Of a stretch of 64,000 nucleotides of DNA, positions 61,343 through 64,000 are shown one piece after another; positions within the stretch are counted from its first letter, which is position 1; every line of letters begins with the position of its first letter. A program made the translations under genes and the position numbers. Origin of the DNA: Maridesulfovibrio frigidus DSM 17176 (lineage in GTDB: Bacteria > Desulfobacterota > Desulfovibrionia > Desulfovibrionales > Desulfovibrionaceae); NCBI RefSeq assembly GCF_000711735.1, contig NZ_JONL01000004.1, positions 124,001 to 188,000 on the forward strand, given 5' to 3'. The notes under the pieces were generated by a model. The model was not told where the DNA came from, searched no databases, and was given only the letters and a program-made list of their open reading frames with translations.

Positions 61343-63529
61343 TTATTTTGAGTTGTTAAACAATAAATCCCAGTTTTCACTACGATTGTACTCAACCGAT
61401 TTGCTGAGATTCAGCTGAATGCGTGAATCAATGTCAGGAAATAAATCCGCTATAGGCTGTGAATATATCTCATAAATATGAGTTGTCTGTACAGAAGTCT
61501 CGACTTCTTTGAGGGACTCAGACAGATTATATAGTAGCTGTATAACTGAATTGCCTTCTTCTATTTGTGCAAGTTTCTCTTTGAAAGATTCTTGTTCAGA
61601 TAGAACGTCATTTCCTATTTCATAAGTAAAGTTCTTTAGTGGAAATAGTTTTTGAACGATATTTTGTGTTTGCAGAGTACTGAATATGACTGTTGAAGCT
61701 GGATCTGCTTCAATTAATAACTCTACAAGGTTATCTAGTGCTTGATGCTTTGATTTATAATTTGAGGCAGTTTCCTGAGATTTGAGGTAACTGGTCATCA
61801 CATTTGTGTTATATGCAGGGCAGTATTTGCTTATAAGATTCCCGTACTCCTTCTCGAGAAGATGCTTTCTTTGGGAAACAAGTGTTTCTATGAGAATAGG
61901 AACATTAAAATTCTGATTGATCTGTTCTCTTGAAACCAAATGCCCCTCTAAGTATAAGAAGTCAACATCTGTTCTCATGAAGCATATCAGTGCATCAAGT
62001 GGGGTTTCAATTATGGGCTCGCCATTGTCGTTGAAAGACGTGTTGAGCAATACAGGAATGCCGCTTATTTTGCTGAATTTTGATATAAGGTCGTAGTAGT
62101 TAGTACATGTATCTTTAGATACTGTCTGTACTCTGGATGTGTTATCAAAATGCACTACGCCAGGTATTATTTCCTTCGATTTGTCTTTTGCCCATGGCGC
62201 CAGAAGCATGAATGGAGATTCATTGTTAAGTTCGAAGTAATCCGCAGCATTCTCAGCTAAAACACTTGGAGCAAATGGGCGATAAGGTTCGCGGTGCTTA
62301 ACTTTTCTATTAATTAGATCCTGAACTTCAGGATTACCCGGGTTGGCTAAGATAGATCTATGGCCTAGTGCCCGAGGTCCAATTTCACTTGAACCGTAGA
62401 AGTATCCAACAATTTTATTGTCAGCCAATAGCTGTGCGACTTCTGCGTTATCAGATTTTTTGTGTGGAATATTGTTTTCAGCTAAGACGTTTGAGATTTG
62501 ATCTTTTGAATATGTTGCAGACAAATATGCGTTTTTCATGGTCACAGGCTTGCAATTTTCATTTTTTTCAAAATGAGGAAGCAGGGCGAGTCCAAGGGGA
62601 ATCCCTGTGTCACTGCTTGCAGGTTGAAAGAAGTAGTTTTTGAAAACTTTTGATTCCAACATAATGTAATTTGCTAGGCAGTTTAGAATAACTCCACCAG
62701 CCAAACATACGTTATCAGTTCCAGCTTTTTCTTTTGCATATTCTAAAAGATGCATGAGGGCTTTTTCAGTTTCTTCTTGGACATCGTATGCAATCTGCGC
62801 ATAGAGGTCGCTTGTCACAAGAGATCTGTCTGGACAAGGCAGAATATCAATTGGATTAATCTTCCCGTTAGGAGAGCGAGTCATGAAGTTGCTGTAATCT
62901 AGATTTAATCCGTCATATGAAGATTCGAAATTAAGTATTCTTTTGTTGCTGTTTCTCCCAAAGGCGGCAAGGCCCATTGTTTTTCCTTCCTGCCCTCTGC
63001 CGAAGTTAAGCAACTGTCTGGTAATGGCTGTGTATAGATTTCCTAGACCCCAGAGTTCTGATCTATCTATCAGTTCAAGTTTGTTACCTTTACCTTTATA
63101 AAGCGAGATAGTTTCATACTCACTTCCCAGTCCGTCTACGTTCAAAACTGCTGCCTCAGAAAATCCAGACATGTAGTATGCCGATGCAGCGTGGGCTTCG
63201 TGATGGCGGTATATATTAACCTTTTCGCGGTCTATTGTGCTGATGAGTTTAATGTAATCGTGTTCAAGCTTTCTATATACAGGAGTACTGTTATCAAATC
63301 TCTTTGCGTTCATGTAGTCAGTTGATATTACATCAACATCATCCAGGGTTAGTCCAAGGTTTGATAGGCAGTAGTCAATCGATCTGAGTGGTGAAAAGTA
63401 GTTAACTTTGACTCTGGAGAGTCTTTCTTCTGAAATAGATATTATGTTCTTTATTCCAGTCTCGTCAGAAACAACTACTGCCGCTCCACTGTCATGGCTG
63501 GCATGGTTCATTATTCCAAGAGTAATCAT
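61343..63529 (-). CDS. carbamoyltransferase (NodU/CmcH family) with C-terminal extension
   Basis: The 728-residue protein has the N-terminal carbamoyltransferase pattern (LGIMNHASHDSGAAVV, YRHHEAHAASAYYMSGFSEAAVLNVDG) and the C-terminal domain (YFYGSSEIGPRALGHRSILANP, LNTSFNDNGEPI). Such enzymes transfer a carbamoyl group from carbamoyl phosphate to a sugar hydroxyl. About 170 residues after the usual end (from about 560) are helical and match nothing I know. ATG 63529 is chosen for its GGAG site. Confidence 0.87.
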   Translation of the reverse strand: MITLGIMNHASHDSGAAVVVSDETGIKNIISISEERLSRVKVNYFSPLRSIDYCLSNLGLTLDDVDVISTDYMNAKRFDNSTPVYRKLEHDYIKLISTIDREKVNIYRHHEAHAASAYYMSGFSEAAVLNVDGLGSEYETISLYKGKGNKLELIDRSELWGLGNLYTAITRQLLNFGRGQEGKTMGLAAFGRNSNKRILNFESSYDGLNLDYSNFMTRSPNGKINPIDILPCPDRSLVTSDLYAQIAYDVQEETEKALMHLLEYAKEKAGTDNVCLAGGVILNCLANYIMLESKVFKNYFFQPASSDTGIPLGLALLPHFEKNENCKPVTMKNAYLSATYSKDQISNVLAENNIPHKKSDNAEVAQLLADNKIVGYFYGSSEIGPRALGHRSILANPGNPEVQDLINRKVKHREPYRPFAPSVLAENAADYFELNNESPFMLLAPWAKDKSKEIIPGVVHFDNTSRVQTVSKDTCTNYYDLISKFSKISGIPVLLNTSFNDNGEPIIETPLDALICFMRTDVDFLYLEGHLVSREQINQNFNVPILIETLVSQRKHLLEKEYGNLISKYCPAYNTNVMTSYLKSQETASNYKSKHQALDNLVELLIEADPASTVIFSTLQTQNIVQKLFPLKNFTYEIGNDVLSEQESFKEKLAQIEEGNSVIQLLYNLSESLKEVETSVQTTHIYEIYSQPIADLFPDIDSRIQLNLSKSVEYNRSENWDLLFNNSK

Positions 63530-63555
63530 GATTTTTCTCCGTAGTATGGGATTTC

Positions 63556-64000
63556 TCAAATGTTAGAATTTGTAAGGATGATATTTTGATTTTGAATTTT
63601 ATAAACCTTGTCACACCTTTCAATTGTGCTGAGCCTGTGAGCAATGATAAGCAGTGTTCTATCTCCACTGAGGTCATAAATCTTGTCCATGATGCGGCTT
63701 TCAGTGTCACTATCTAACGCAGATGTCGCCTCGTCAAGCACAAGAAGCTTTGGATTTCCGTACAAAGCACGTGCTATGGCTATTCTCTGTTTCTGCCCAC
63801 CGGAGAGCATTATTCCGCCATCGCCAACCATTGTATCAAGCCCTTCTTTTTTATTTAGAAAGTCGAGTATGTCAGCTTGAACGAGGGCTTTTTTTATTTT
63901 CTCAATATCCACCGGGCGACCGAAGGCGACGTTTTCAGCAACCGTAGCATCAAAGAGATAAATATTTTGCGGAATATATCCTATATATGATCTCCAAGAT
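63556..64000 (-). CDS. ABC exporter ATPase domain, PglK/MsbA-like, cut by right edge
   Basis: The frame is open to the right edge; 147 residues are visible. They include the Q-loop (IGYIPQNIYLFDATVAENVAFG), the signature and Walker B (LSGGQKQRIAIARALYG, LLVLDEATSAL) and the switch histidine (IIAHRLSTIE). This is the C-terminal nucleotide-binding domain of a membrane-fused half-transporter. The Q-loop neighbourhood resembles PglK-type lipid-linked glycan flippases, but MsbA-type exporters are very similar. It is upstream of, and co-directional with, the carbamoyltransferase gene. Confidence 0.82.
   Translation of the reverse strand, partial: SWRSYIGYIPQNIYLFDATVAENVAFGRPVDIEKIKKALVQADILDFLNKKEGLDTMVGDGGIMLSGGQKQRIAIARALYGNPKLLVLDEATSALDSDTESRIMDKIYDLSGDRTLLIIAHRLSTIERCDKVYKIQNQNIILTNSNI

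Overview
The window looks like chromosomal DNA of a free-living, AT-leaning Desulfovibrionaceae member (Desulfovibrio/Maridesulfovibrio type). This rests on gene content: DUF4390, DUF748 and MJ0042/DUF3426 proteins, an rpoH operon with HD, TPR and LolB-like genes, a short MetH, and an extragenic palindrome of a kind I associate with this family. No rRNA, tRNA, CRISPR array or intact insertion sequence was recognised.

1-25 kb is mostly housekeeping. It holds envelope proteins (DUF4390, a DUF748/AsmA-like giant, a small lipoprotein), a leftward rpoH-HD-TPR lipoprotein-LolB-like-coiled coil-rpiB-tkt group, metH, a TlpA-like lipoprotein, a GNAT protein, hpt, a zinc-ribbon/DUF3426 membrane protein, radA and wecB. 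Next comes a decayed potABCD polyamine transporter (21.7-22.9 kb), then trxC and an MscS-type channel.

27.5-38.6 kb is the most interesting part. Rightward genes encode a polyprenyl-phosphate-sugar synthase-like GT2, a GtrA-like protein, a GT9 glycosyltransferase, a small CPBP (glutamic-type) intramembrane protease, GspD and GspE, an STT3/PglB-like oligosaccharyltransferase with a WWDWG motif, and directly after it a 665-aa exported protein. That protein carries 26 N-X-S/T sequons and a C-terminal Cys-TM-basic sorting tail resembling JDVT-CTERM. Its codon use suggests very high expression. Together these read as a dedicated pathway to N-glycosylate, export, process and surface-anchor one abundant glycoprotein.

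38.9-64 kb is a surface-glycan locus, mostly on the minus strand. It contains nonulosonate (legionaminic-type) genes (NeuB/LegI-like, CMP-sugar synthetase, LegC-like aminotransferase, PtmE-like nucleotidyltransferase) and a PseA-HisH-HisF amidino-transfer triad. It also has a KASIII-ACP-methyltransferase-SDR acyl module, an MBOAT/SGNH O-acyltransferase pair, radical SAM, AAC(3)-like, KpsC-like, deacetylase and carbamoyltransferase genes, and an ABC exporter cut by the right edge. Two operons in it share a nearly identical promoter/operator element. LegB, LegG and LegH equivalents were not seen, so the pathway is incomplete within the window.
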